Notes: generated from the letters alone by a model not told the origin. Numbered from the stretch's first letter, positions 18,761-28,718 are shown. The stretch is 64,000 bases of DNA from Candidatus Omnitrophota bacterium (GCA_023819375.1 JAMWDI010000002.1:1-64000); one strand, 5' to 3'. Translations and numbers: made by a program.

Positions 18761-19691
18761 ATTTAAAACACCTTACAATTCTATTTTCAAACTTTATTTC
18801 ACCTGGTAAATATTTTTCACATATATCAATTTTAAAATCGCATCTATTAGAAAATGGGCATCCAGAGGGTAAATTTTTCAATGATGGGACTTCACCTTCA
18901 ATTGTTAATATTCTTTCTCGTTTTCTATATTTTTCAGGTAAACAATTTATAAGTTTTTTAGTATAAGGATGAAGAGGTTGGTTATAAATTTCTTCTGATG
19001 TGCCCTTTTCAATTATAAATCCTGCATACATAACAATAATAGTATCTGAAATAAAACGAGCAAGTGAGATATCATGAGTGACAAAAATTACTGAAAGATT
19101 ATGGGTTGCTACTAAATTTTTAAGTAAGTTTATAATTCCTAAAGCAGTTGTTACATCAAGGGCAGTCGTTGGTTCATCAGCAAGTAATAGAAAAGGATTA
19201 TTTACAATCGCCATTGCTATCATTGCTCTTTGTTGCATTCCACCGCTTAATTGATGAGGATATAGATAATAAACATTTTCTGGTAGTCCTACTTCTTGTA
19301 AAATTTTAAATACTTTTTCTTTACACAATTTTTTACTTTTTTCATTTTTAATTGCTTCCTCTATCTGATTACCTATTGTAAAAAGTGGATTTAAATAAGA
19401 AGATGGTTCTTGAAAAATTATCCCTATTTCTTTTCCCCTTATTCGCTCCATATCCTGTATTTCTGTGATATCTAATTCATTAAAAAGAATTTTACCTTTT
19501 AATATTTTTATGTTTTTAGGCAAAAGTTTTATTATTGTTCTTAACGTCATACTTTTTCCACAACCACTCTCTCCTACAATTGAAAGAACTTCTCCTTTTT
19601 TAACTTCAAAATTTATATTTTTTAAAATTTTTATTTCTTCATTTCCAACATAAATATTCTTTAATTCAAGTATTTTTTTCATTTTTACCAA
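18738..19691 (-). CDS. Oligo/dipeptide-type ABC transporter ATP-binding protein (DppD/OppD-like)
   Basis: GESGCGKSMTLR, LSGGMQQRAMIAMAI, ADEPTTALDVTT, C-term GCPFSNRCDFKIDICEKYLP. Confidence 0.93.
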   Translation of the reverse strand: MVKMKKILELKNIYVGNEEIKILKNINFEVKKGEVLSIVGESGCGKSMTLRTIIKLLPKNIKILKGKILFNELDITEIQDMERIRGKEIGIIFQEPSSYLNPLFTIGNQIEEAIKNEKSKKLCKEKVFKILQEVGLPENVYYLYPHQLSGGMQQRAMIAMAIVNNPFLLLADEPTTALDVTTALGIINLLKNLVATHNLSVIFVTHDISLARFISDTIIVMYAGFIIEKGTSEEIYNQPLHPYTKKLINCLPEKYRKRERILTIEGEVPSLKNLPSGCPFSNRCDFKIDICEKYLPGEIKFENRIVRCFKYGNIVES

Positions 19692-20740
19692 TTTTTAGGG
19701 TCTAACACATCTCTTAATCCATCACCTAAAAAGTTAAAACAGATTATTGTTAAAAATATGAAGAATCCAGGAGTTAACATCCACGGAGCATTTGATAATA
19801 CTCTTAAATTACCAACACAAACAGAAAGCATATTACCCCAACTTGGATAAGGTTCTTGAATTCCAAGTCCGAGTAAACTTAATGCAGATTCTCCAAGAAT
19901 ATATCCAGGTATTGAAAGAGTAATTGCAGTAATTGTATAAGAAAAAGTATTTGGTATTATATGCTTAAAAATTATTCTAAAAGTAGAAAGCCCTAATGCT
20001 CTTGCAGCGAGAATATATTCCTCTTCTTTTATTGAAAGAACCATTCCCCTTATAATTCTTGCAAGTCCTGCCCATCCTATTAAACTTAAAATAATCACTA
20101 TCAAAAGATAAATCTGAAAAGAAGAAAGATTTAAAGGGAAAACAGCCCTTAAAGAAAGCATTAAATAAAAAGAAGGAAACATCATAAAGATTTCAACGAG
20201 TCGCATTAAAAAATTATCAATTTTACCACCAAAATAACCAGAAATACCGCCGATTAAAAAACCAAGAAAAAAAGAAATTGAAACACCAATTATTCCAATT
20301 GAAAGTGAAATTCTTGCTCCATAAAGAATACGAGTAAAAATGTCTCTTCCATGTATATCAGTTCCAAACAAGAAAACTTTTCCTTCTTTTGTTCCAAATA
20401 GATATCTATCAGAATAGAAAAGACCAAGAATTTTCCTTCTCTCACCTTTTACTAAGAAATATATAGGGCATTTTTTCTCCTTCACAATTTCATATTTGTT
20501 TAAAGCAGGATTTACAAGTCTGATTTCGTAAACAAATGGTCTTAAATGGAATTTGCGGTTATAATCAAAAAAATGAATCCTTGTGGGAGGACATAATGGA
20601 TAATCTCTGAATTGTTTATTATAAGGATAAGGAGATATTAAATCAGCAAGAAGAGCAGATAAATATAAAAAAATAATTATCCAGAAAGAGATGTATGAAA
20701 GTTTATTTCTTTTCTTTAATCTCTTCAAAATTATTTTCAT
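19685..20740 (-). CDS. Oligo/dipeptide-type ABC transporter permease (DppC-like)
   Basis: FGTDIHGRDIFTRILYGARISLSIG, IIKHIIPNTF-like EAA loop, LGESALSLLGLGIQEPYPSWGNML. Confidence 0.92.
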   Translation of the reverse strand: MKIILKRLKKRNKLSYISFWIIIFLYLSALLADLISPYPYNKQFRDYPLCPPTRIHFFDYNRKFHLRPFVYEIRLVNPALNKYEIVKEKKCPIYFLVKGERRKILGLFYSDRYLFGTKEGKVFLFGTDIHGRDIFTRILYGARISLSIGIIGVSISFFLGFLIGGISGYFGGKIDNFLMRLVEIFMMFPSFYLMLSLRAVFPLNLSSFQIYLLIVIILSLIGWAGLARIIRGMVLSIKEEEYILAARALGLSTFRIIFKHIIPNTFSYTITAITLSIPGYILGESALSLLGLGIQEPYPSWGNMLSVCVGNLRVLSNAPWMLTPGFFIFLTIICFNFLGDGLRDVLDPKNW

Positions 20741-21702
20741 CTTAATCTTATTCTTGGATCAACAATTGCGAGTAAAATGTCAGAAAATAAATTTCCTATG
20801 ATTAATAATATTCCACCAATTAAAAGTGAAGCCATTACAAGATATAAATCAGAAGAAAGAACCCCTTCAAGTATCAATCTTCCCATTCCTGGCCAGCCAG
20901 TGATAATTTCTACAAGTCCAGCACCACTCAATATACTGGAAAGTTCATAACCAAATATTGTTATCATTGGATTTATAGCGTTTCTTAAAGCATGCTTCAA
21001 ATATATTTTCCATTCTGGTAATCCCTTTGCATAGGCAGTGAAAATATAAGGAGAATTTAAAACTTCAAGAAAATTATTTTTCATAAGGCGATATAAAGAA
21101 CCAATTCCTGTTAATGTCAAAATTAACCCAGGAACAAGTAAGTGTTTTAAATAATCAAGAAATTTTTCAAAAAAGGAAGCATTTTCATAAAAAAGTGAAG
21201 TTGTTCCACCAAGGGGTAAAAATCCTGTTTTTGAAATAAAAAATATAAAAAGCATAGCAAGAAAGAAAGAAGGAATTGAAATACCAATATAAGCAAGAAA
21301 AGAAAGGAATTTTCCAATAAATTTTCCCTCCTTTACAGCACCAAAAATCCCTAATGGAATTGAAATTATCCAAGTTAAAAATATTGAAAAAATAGAAAGA
21401 GCAAGAGTATTTTTTAAACGAATTTTTATAAGATAAGAAACAGGAACATGATATGTAAAGGATTCTCCCAAATTAAAAGAGAAAACATTTTTAAGCCAAT
21501 AAAAATATTGAGTTATTATAGGTTTGTCAAGACCAAATAATTTTTTCATATTTTCAATTGTTTCAGGAGATATTTCAGGATTCATTTTTAATTGAGTGAA
21601 ATAATCACCAGGTGCAATTTGAATTATTATAAAAGAAATAAAGGTCATACCCAAAAGCAATGGAATAAATTGAATTAATCTTTTAAAAATATATTGTCTC
21701 AT
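20737..21702 (-). CDS. Oligo/dipeptide-type ABC transporter permease (DppB-like)
   Basis: MRQYIFKRLIQFIPLLLGMTFISFIIIQIAPGD, YAKGLPEWKIYLKHALRNAINPMITIFGYELSSILSGAGLVEIITGWPGMGRL. Confidence 0.93.
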   Translation of the reverse strand: MRQYIFKRLIQFIPLLLGMTFISFIIIQIAPGDYFTQLKMNPEISPETIENMKKLFGLDKPIITQYFYWLKNVFSFNLGESFTYHVPVSYLIKIRLKNTLALSIFSIFLTWIISIPLGIFGAVKEGKFIGKFLSFLAYIGISIPSFFLAMLFIFFISKTGFLPLGGTTSLFYENASFFEKFLDYLKHLLVPGLILTLTGIGSLYRLMKNNFLEVLNSPYIFTAYAKGLPEWKIYLKHALRNAINPMITIFGYELSSILSGAGLVEIITGWPGMGRLILEGVLSSDLYLVMASLLIGGILLIIGNLFSDILLAIVDPRIRLR

Positions 21703-22745
21703 TTCATCAAATATTTTTCAAAAAAAACAAATGCTTTATTACCAGAAAAACTGTGACCACCCTCAAAAACTTCTATCCAAAGATCTTCTGCACATTCACA
21801 GACTTCATATGCTTTTTTAACTTTTTCGTGGGCTTGTTTTGCTGAATGTATCCAGAAACAAGTATCATTTACTCCTGATTCTATTAAAAGTGGTTTAGGA
21901 CAAATTGCAGCAATAACATCTCCGACATCGGCATATTTGTAAAGAAAGGGGACAATTTGACTGCCACAAAAATTCCCTCTCTCAATGGCATAATGTAAAG
22001 TAGTAGTAGCATAACAAATGATATCACCTGCTTTAATTCTATCATCAAGCAAAGTTAAATAAGTTGTCATAGTTCCCCCAAAAGATAATCCCATACAGCC
22101 TATGTTTTCTTTATCAACATAGTCTCTTGTTAGTAAAAAATCAATTGCTCTCATTCCATCAAAAATGTTTGCTCCAAGCAGTGTCCTTCCAAGAATTAAA
22201 TGCTGTAAGAAATGGATATTACAGATATCTCGAGGAGCAAAAATATTATAATAACCAATTCTTTCACCAAAACTTCTCCAATCAGGACATATTGCAACAA
22301 AACCTCTTTCTGCCATTTGTTCTCCATAGTTATAATTGTTGATTTTTATGTGGTTTATTACATCTGGATTATTATTATGAACTCCAGCAACAGGATCTTT
22401 CCCATATGGACCGTGACCATGACAACACAAAATTGCGGGATATTTCTTTTTGTTCCCTTTTGGAATAAGTAAATATAAAGGCATAAAACAGTCTTCTTCT
22501 GTCTGAATTATCCATTTTTCTCTTATGTATTTTTCCTTTTCTTCTTCAGAAATTTTTTCTGCTTTTAAATCACATTTTTCTGGAAATTCCCCAAGTAATT
22601 CTTTAATTTTTTTAATCAGTCTATTCTTCCATTCATAAAATTCTTCCTTTGTTTTGCAATTAAATTCATATTCAGGCTTTATTTTCTTTGCCCATTTTTC
22701 TATAAAGTTATCTGTTATTTGTGGCGCATCTATTCTATTTGGCAT
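21699..22745 (-). CDS. Alpha/beta hydrolase (dienelactone hydrolase/acetylxylan-esterase-like)
   Basis: CCHGHGPYGKDPVAG, CMGLSFGGTMTTYL (G-x-S-x-G), EGGHSFSG. Confidence 0.85.
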   Translation of the reverse strand: MPNRIDAPQITDNFIEKWAKKIKPEYEFNCKTKEEFYEWKNRLIKKIKELLGEFPEKCDLKAEKISEEEKEKYIREKWIIQTEEDCFMPLYLLIPKGNKKKYPAILCCHGHGPYGKDPVAGVHNNNPDVINHIKINNYNYGEQMAERGFVAICPDWRSFGERIGYYNIFAPRDICNIHFLQHLILGRTLLGANIFDGMRAIDFLLTRDYVDKENIGCMGLSFGGTMTTYLTLLDDRIKAGDIICYATTTLHYAIERGNFCGSQIVPFLYKYADVGDVIAAICPKPLLIESGVNDTCFWIHSAKQAHEKVKKAYEVCECAEDLWIEVFEGGHSFSGNKAFVFFEKYLMK

Positions 22746-22770
22746 TTTTTCCTCCTGGTTTAATATTTAA

Positions 22771-22798
22771 ATTTTACCATCCTTAATTTAGTTTGCAA
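22771..22798 (-). promoter_or_regulatory. Predicted sigma70-like promoter for the minus-strand unit 22745-11702
   Basis: Minus strand: TTGCAA (22798-22793), N16, TAAAAT (22776-22771), then AGGAGG SD before ATG at 22745. Confidence 0.5.
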
Positions 22799-22817
22799 GA
22801 TTGGACTTCGTAAAAAG

Positions 22818-22846
22818 TTGACTGGTTAAAAGGAAAAATGTAAACT
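22818..22846 (+). promoter_or_regulatory. Predicted sigma70-like promoter for the glycan operon
   Basis: TTGACT (22818-22823), N17, TAAACT (22841-22846), only 9 nt before ATG at 22856. Confidence 0.5.
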
Positions 22847-22855
22847 AAATTCTAT

Positions 22856-23884
22856 ATGAAAAAAATATTCATTACAGGCGGAGCAGGTTTTATTGGAACA
22901 AATCTTGCTTTAGAATTATTGAAAAATAAAGAAAATTATGTTGTTATATATGATAACCTTTCGAGAAAAGGTGCTGAAAAAAATCTTCAATATTTACAGG
23001 AACAAAAATTTGAAAATTTTGAATTTATAAAAGGAGATATAAGAGATTATAAAAAACTTAAGGAAATTGTTAAAGACTTTGATATAATCTTTCATTTGGC
23101 ATCACAAGTAGCAGTTACTAAATCAGTTGAAGATCCGTTTGAAGATTTTGAAATAAATGCATTAGGAACTTTGTATTTGCTTGAAACAATTAGAAAAAAT
23201 TGTCCTTCAGCAATTTTAATTTATAGTTCAACAAATAAAGTATATGGAGAACTAAGTCATTTAAAATTGAGAGAAGGTAAAAAAAGATATTATTTAATTG
23301 ATAAAAAAAACGGAATAGACGAAAAGGAAAGTCTGGATTTCCACTCTCCTTATGGTTGTTCAAAAGGAACTGCTGATCAATATGTTAGAGATTATTACAG
23401 AATATATGGAATAAAAACAGTAGTATTCAGACAATCATGTATTGCTGGTCCATTTCAGTATGGAAATGAAGATCAAGGATGGGTTGCTCATTTTATTATA
23501 AAAGCAATTAAAGGGGAGAAAATCAATATATATGGGAATGGAAAGCAGGTTAGAGATATTCTTTTTATTTCTGATCTTATAAATGCATATCAACTTTCAT
23601 TGAAAAATATTGAAAAATGTCAGGGAGAAATTTTTAATATTGGAGGTGGTGTCAAGAATACATTTTCCTTGCTTGAATTAATAGAATTTTTAGAAAAAAA
23701 ATTGAATAAAAAAATTGAGTATGAATTTTTTGATTGGAGACCAGGAGATCAAAAAGTATTCATAAGTAATAATAAAAAACTTGAAAAATATACGGGTTGG
23801 AAAGTTAAAATAAACAAAAAAGAAGGTATAGAAAAATTAATAAACTGGGTCAAAAAAAATTTAAGTTTAATAGTGTTCTTATGA
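22856..23884 (+). CDS. NAD-dependent epimerase, CDP-paratose/tyvelose 2-epimerase-like
   Basis: ITGGAGFIGTNLA, YGCSKGTADQYVRDYYRIYGIKTVVFRQSCIAGPFQYGNEDQGWVAHF, GNGKQVRDILFISDLINAY. Confidence 0.83.
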   Translation: MKKIFITGGAGFIGTNLALELLKNKENYVVIYDNLSRKGAEKNLQYLQEQKFENFEFIKGDIRDYKKLKEIVKDFDIIFHLASQVAVTKSVEDPFEDFEINALGTLYLLETIRKNCPSAILIYSSTNKVYGELSHLKLREGKKRYYLIDKKNGIDEKESLDFHSPYGCSKGTADQYVRDYYRIYGIKTVVFRQSCIAGPFQYGNEDQGWVAHFIIKAIKGEKINIYGNGKQVRDILFISDLINAYQLSLKNIEKCQGEIFNIGGGVKNTFSLLELIEFLEKKLNKKIEYEFFDWRPGDQKVFISNNKKLEKYTGWKVKINKKEGIEKLINWVKKNLSLIVFL

Positions 23885-25212
23885 GAAAAATAGGGATAAT
23901 TGGGGCTGGACATGTTGGACTTGTAACAGGTGCTTGTTTTGCTAAACTTGGTAATAAAGTTATTTGCTGTGATAATGATAGAGAAAAAATTGAAAAAATT
24001 AAAAATTTAATAATCCCTTTCTATGAACCAGGGCTTGAAGAGATTGTTAAAGAGGGGATTGAAAAAGGGCTTTTGAGTTTTACTGATTCAATTTATGAAG
24101 TTGTTGAAAATTCAGAAATTATATTTATTGCAGTTGGTACACCTCCAACAGAGGAAGGAAAAGCGGATCTTTCATATGTTGAAAATGTCACTATTGAAAT
24201 TGCAAAGGCATTAACTAAAATTAAAGAAAAAAATCCTCAAAAAGAACTTTATAAATTAATTGTTGAAAAAAGCACTGTTCCAGTTTTTACAAGTGAATGG
24301 GTCAGAAAAACTTTGGAATTATTGACTCCAACTGGAATTGAATTTGATATTGCTGCAAATCCAGAATTTTTGAGGGAAGGCAGTGCTATTAATGATTTTT
24401 TCCATCCAGACAGAATTATAATTGGTGTTGAAAGTGAAAGAGGGAAAAAAATATTTGAAGAAATTTATGAGCCAATAAATTGTCCAAAAATTTTTACAGA
24501 TATAAAAAGTGCTGAACTTATAAAACATGCTTCAAATTCATTCTTGGCATTAAAAATATCTTATATAAATGCAATAGCAAATATTTGTGAAAAAGTTGGT
24601 GCAGATGTTGAAGTTGTTGCAGAAGGTATGGGGCTTGACAGAAGAATAGGCAAAGAGTTTTTAAAAGCAGGCATTGGTTATGGTGGGAGTTGTTTACCTA
24701 AGGATGTATCTGCCTTTATACATATATGTGAAGAGATTGGTTATTCATTTAATTTATTAAAAGAAGTCCAGAAAATAAATCAATATCAAAGACAGTTGAT
24801 AATAAAAAAAGCAAAAGATTTGTTATGGAATTTGAAAGGGAAAATAATTGGAATATTTGGATTATCTTTCAAACCAAATACCGATGACATAAGGGAAGCC
24901 CCTTCTATTGAAGTAATAAATCTTTTATTAAAAGAAAAGGCAATTTTGAAATGTTATGATCCTAAGGCAATAGAAAATATGAAGAAAATTTATCCAGATA
25001 TTTTTTATTCAGAAGATCCATATTTGGTTGCAAAAGATTGTAATCTTTTAGTTTTTTTAACAGATTGGGAATGTTTTAAAGAACTTGATTTTAAAAAAAT
25101 AAAGGAATTAATGCAAACTCCGTACATAATAGATGGTAGAAATTTTTTAAATTATAAATTTTTAAAAAGTTTAGGTTTTGTTTATAGAGGCATAGGGAGG
25201 AAAATTGATTAA
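23881..25212 (+). CDS. ugd: UDP-glucose 6-dehydrogenase
   Basis: IGIIGAGHVGLVTGACFAKLGN, ANPEFLREGSAINDFFHPDRIIIG, GYGGSCLPKDVSAF, GLSFKPNTDDIREAPS. Confidence 0.94.
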   Translation: MRKIGIIGAGHVGLVTGACFAKLGNKVICCDNDREKIEKIKNLIIPFYEPGLEEIVKEGIEKGLLSFTDSIYEVVENSEIIFIAVGTPPTEEGKADLSYVENVTIEIAKALTKIKEKNPQKELYKLIVEKSTVPVFTSEWVRKTLELLTPTGIEFDIAANPEFLREGSAINDFFHPDRIIIGVESERGKKIFEEIYEPINCPKIFTDIKSAELIKHASNSFLALKISYINAIANICEKVGADVEVVAEGMGLDRRIGKEFLKAGIGYGGSCLPKDVSAFIHICEEIGYSFNLLKEVQKINQYQRQLIIKKAKDLLWNLKGKIIGIFGLSFKPNTDDIREAPSIEVINLLLKEKAILKCYDPKAIENMKKIYPDIFYSEDPYLVAKDCNLLVFLTDWECFKELDFKKIKELMQTPYIIDGRNFLNYKFLKSLGFVYRGIGRKID

Positions 25213-26161
25213 AAAAGTTTTAATAAGTGGAGGGGCTGGATTTATAGGTAGTCACTTATGTGATTTTTTTATAAATAACGGATATATTGTCTGGTGTCTT
25301 GATAACTTTTTAACTTCTAACAAAAAAAATATTGAACATCTTTTAAAAAATAAAAATTTTTATCTTTTAGAAATAGATTTGATAAAGTTAGAAGAAAATA
25401 AGATTAAAGAAAAGTTTAATTTTGTTTTGCATTTTGCGAGTCCTGCTTCTCCAGTTGATTACTTAAAATATCCAATAGAAACTTTAAAGGTAAATTCAAT
25501 AGGCACTGAAAAAATGTTAAATATTGCTTTAAATTCAAATGCAGTCTTTCTTTTTGCTTCTACTTCAGAAGTTTATGGAGATCCACTTATTCCTGTTCAA
25601 GATGAGAATTACTGGGGAAACGTCAATCCAATCGGTCCAAGAAGTGTATATGACGAAGGTAAAAGATATGGTGAGGCAATAACCATGGCTTTTTTCAGAA
25701 AATATAAACTTAATACAAAAATAATAAGGATATTCAATACATATGGACCAAGAATGAGGCTCAATGATGGAAGAGTTATACCAAATTTTATATATAATGC
25801 TTTAAACAATAAACCTTTACCAATATATGGAGATGGAAAACAAACAAGAAGTTTTTGTTATATTGATGATTTAATTGAAGGGATTATAAAAGTTCTTGAG
25901 GTTAATTATAATCTACCAATAAATCTTGGCAATCCAGAAGAATTTATGATTATAGAACTTGCAGAAAAAATAGAAAAAATATTTGGAAGAAAACTTGGCT
26001 TTGAATTTTTGCCTCCTATGCCAGATGATCCAAGAAAAAGAAAACCAGACATAACACTTGCTAAAAAACTTTTAAATTGGGAACCAAAAATAAAACTTGA
26101 AGAAGGACTTAAAAAAACTATTGATTATTATCTAAATTTATTGTCTTCTGTTAATCATTAA
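25205..26161 (+). CDS. UDP-glucuronate decarboxylase-like NAD-dependent epimerase (TTG start)
   Basis: SGGAGFIGSHLCDFF, ASPASPVDYLKYPIETLKVNSIGTEKML, TSEVYGDP, YDEGKRYGEAITMAFFRKY, FNTYGPRM; GGGAGG SD before TTG. Confidence 0.88.
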   Translation: MIKKVLISGGAGFIGSHLCDFFINNGYIVWCLDNFLTSNKKNIEHLLKNKNFYLLEIDLIKLEENKIKEKFNFVLHFASPASPVDYLKYPIETLKVNSIGTEKMLNIALNSNAVFLFASTSEVYGDPLIPVQDENYWGNVNPIGPRSVYDEGKRYGEAITMAFFRKYKLNTKIIRIFNTYGPRMRLNDGRVIPNFIYNALNNKPLPIYGDGKQTRSFCYIDDLIEGIIKVLEVNYNLPINLGNPEEFMIIELAEKIEKIFGRKLGFEFLPPMPDDPRKRKPDITLAKKLLNWEPKIKLEEGLKKTIDYYLNLLSSVNH

Positions 26162-26203
26162 AAATCTTTGATTTTTTTAAAATTTCTGGTAAATTATACT
26201 TTT

Positions 26204-27316
26204 ATGGAGAAAGTTCTTGTAACAGGTGGTTGCGGCTTTATAGGTAGTCATCTTGTAGATAAACTGATTGAAAATGGTTATGACGTAATTGTATTGGACA
26301 ATTTAGATAAACAAGTTCATCCAGATGGTATCCCAGAATATATAAATTTAAAAGCAAGGTATATTTTTGAAGATATAAGAAAAAAACAAGAATTAAGAAA
26401 AATCATAAAAGAAGTTGATTATATTTTTCACTTTGCTGCAAAAGTTGGAGTTGGACAATCACAATATCAAATAGAAGAATATGTTGATGTTAATATAAGA
26501 GGAACTGCAAATTTACTTGATGTTCTTGTAAATACAAAAAATAAAGTTAAAAAATTAATAATTGCTTCTTCAATGAGTATATATGGAGAGGGACTTTACA
26601 AATGTAAAAAATGTGGAGATGTAAAGCCTGAACTGAGAAATTTTGAAGAGAAAAAAATAGATGATTGGGAACCAAAATGTCCTTTTTGTAATAATGAAAT
26701 AGTCCCCTGCCCTACTCCTGAAACTTTACCTTTAAAAAGTAACTCAATCTATGCTATAAGTAAGAAAGAACAAGAAGAAATGTCTCTTTTGATCGGGAAA
26801 ACATATAAAATTCCTGTAGTTTCATTAAGATTTTTTAATGTTTATGGACCACGACAAACACTTTCAAATCCCTATACTGGGGTTTGTGCTATATTTTTAA
26901 GTAGAATAAAAAATAATAATCCACCCGTTATTTTTGAAGACGGATTACAAACTCGCGATTTTATATGGATAGAAGATGTCGTTGATGCCTGCATTTTATC
27001 AATGAAAAAAGAAGAGGCTGATTATGAAATTTTTAATGTAGGAAGTGGAAAAGCCACTTCAATACTTGAAATTGCAAATTTATTGATAAAATTATTTGGA
27101 AAAGATATAAAACCTGAGATTACATATAAATTTAGAAAAGGAGATATAAGACATTGTTATGCAGATATAAACAAAATAAGAAATAAACTCGGTTTTGAAC
27201 CGAAAACCACTTTAGAAGAAGGATTAAAAAAGTTAATTACCTGGGCAAAAGAAGTAAAAGCAGAAGACAAATTTGAAAAAGCCCATAGAGAATTAAAGAA
27301 AAAAGGGCTTGTTTGA
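26204..27316 (+). CDS. NAD-dependent epimerase, dTDP-L-rhamnose 4-epimerase-like with zinc-ribbon insertion
   Basis: Start moved from the track's 26168 (TTG) to ATG 26204 (MEKVLVTGGCGFIGSHLVDKL). CKKCGDVKPELRN..DWEPKCPFCNNEIVPCPTPE insertion. Confidence 0.85.
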   Translation: MEKVLVTGGCGFIGSHLVDKLIENGYDVIVLDNLDKQVHPDGIPEYINLKARYIFEDIRKKQELRKIIKEVDYIFHFAAKVGVGQSQYQIEEYVDVNIRGTANLLDVLVNTKNKVKKLIIASSMSIYGEGLYKCKKCGDVKPELRNFEEKKIDDWEPKCPFCNNEIVPCPTPETLPLKSNSIYAISKKEQEEMSLLIGKTYKIPVVSLRFFNVYGPRQTLSNPYTGVCAIFLSRIKNNNPPVIFEDGLQTRDFIWIEDVVDACILSMKKEEADYEIFNVGSGKATSILEIANLLIKLFGKDIKPEITYKFRKGDIRHCYADINKIRNKLGFEPKTTLEEGLKKLITWAKEVKAEDKFEKAHRELKKKGLV

Positions 27317-28026
27317 AAATGGGATTAGTTTTAAGCATTGTTATTCCTGCAAAAAATGAAGAAGAAAATATTAAAGAAACAATAGAAAATTTAATACCCC
27401 ATATCAATTCTGAAGAAACAGAAATAATAGTTGTTAATGACCATTCTACAGATAAAACAGAAGAAATTGTTTTAAAATTATGTCAAAAATACCCTTTTTT
27501 AAAAATTGTTAGAAATGAAAAAGAACCTGGTTTTGCTAATGCTTTGAAGACAGGATTTGAAAATGCAAAAGGTGAATTTGTTTTACCTGTTATGGCTGAT
27601 GGGTGTGATGATCCAGAAACAATAAAAAAAATGATTGAAAAAGCAAAAGAAGGTTACGATTTAGTATGTGGTTCAAGATATACAAAAGGAGGAAACAAAA
27701 TAGGAGGGCCAAAAGTACAAAATTTTTTTTCAAAATTTGTTGGAATTAGTTTATATTATTTGATTAAAATACCAACTAAAGATTGTCCAAATGCTTTCAA
27801 AATGTATAGAAGATGCATTTTGAATTCATTAAAATTAAAATCAAAGGGTTTTTCAATATCAATGGAGGCTTGCCTGAAGTTCTATTTTTTGGGTTTTAAA
27901 ATATGTGAAATTCCAACTATTTGGTATGGTAGAAAAAAAGGAAAGTCAAAATTTAAATTATTGAAAACATTGTCCTATATAAAACTTTATATATGGGCTT
28001 TATTAAAAAAATGGAAATTTCTGTAA
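27313..28026 (+). CDS. Glycosyltransferase family 2
   Basis: LSIVIPAKNEEENIKETIENL, VNDHSTDKTEEI, MADGCDDPETI. Confidence 0.9.
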   Translation: MKMGLVLSIVIPAKNEEENIKETIENLIPHINSEETEIIVVNDHSTDKTEEIVLKLCQKYPFLKIVRNEKEPGFANALKTGFENAKGEFVLPVMADGCDDPETIKKMIEKAKEGYDLVCGSRYTKGGNKIGGPKVQNFFSKFVGISLYYLIKIPTKDCPNAFKMYRRCILNSLKLKSKGFSISMEACLKFYFLGFKICEIPTIWYGRKKGKSKFKLLKTLSYIKLYIWALLKKWKFL

Positions 28027-28718
28027 TTGTTCCTGCTTATAACGAAGAAAAAAGAATTTTGAAAACACTTGAAAACATTTATAAATATTTCAAAAATAGA
28101 AATCTTGCTTTTGAAATAATAGTTGTTGACGATGGAAGTAAAGATAAAACAGTCGAAATTGTAAATAAATTTGCAGATGGAAAAAACGAAATTAAAATAA
28201 TAAAACACGAAAAAAACTTGGGAAAGGGAGCAGCAGTAAAAACAGGTGTATTAAATGCTTCTGGTAATTTAATTTTATTTACAGATGCAGACTTATCAAC
28301 TCCAATAGAAGAATTTGAAAAATTAGAAAAAAAAATTAAAGAGGGATATGACATTGCAATTGGTTCAAGAGGGCTTAAAGATTCAAAAATTATTATACCT
28401 CAGCCACTTTTTAGAAGAATCGTTGGAAAAATTTTTCCTTTGCTTGTTAGATTGTTAATTATTAAAGATTTTAGGGATACTCAATGTGGGTTTAAATTAT
28501 TCAAAAAAGAAACTAAAAAAATATTTGAAGAACTAAAAACAAATGGTTTTGCATTTGATGTAGAATTTTTGGCAAGGGGTAAAAAAGAAGGCTATAAAAT
28601 TGCAGAAGTTGGAGTTGTATGGTATAATTCTCCTGAAAGTAAAGTTTCTTTGCTTAAATCGCCATTGAAAATGTTGATAGAACTTAAAAAGATTAAAAAT
28701 TATTTAAATTTAAAATGA
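28011..28718 (+). CDS. Glycosyltransferase family 2, dolichyl-phosphate glucosyltransferase-like
   Basis: MEISVIVPAYNEEKRILKTLENI, VDDGSKDKTVEIV, FTDADLSTPIEEFEKL, FRDTQCGFKLF; ATG at 28011 preferred over 27993. Confidence 0.9.
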   Translation: MEISVIVPAYNEEKRILKTLENIYKYFKNRNLAFEIIVVDDGSKDKTVEIVNKFADGKNEIKIIKHEKNLGKGAAVKTGVLNASGNLILFTDADLSTPIEEFEKLEKKIKEGYDIAIGSRGLKDSKIIIPQPLFRRIVGKIFPLLVRLLIIKDFRDTQCGFKLFKKETKKIFEELKTNGFAFDVEFLARGKKEGYKIAEVGVVWYNSPESKVSLLKSPLKMLIELKKIKNYLNLK

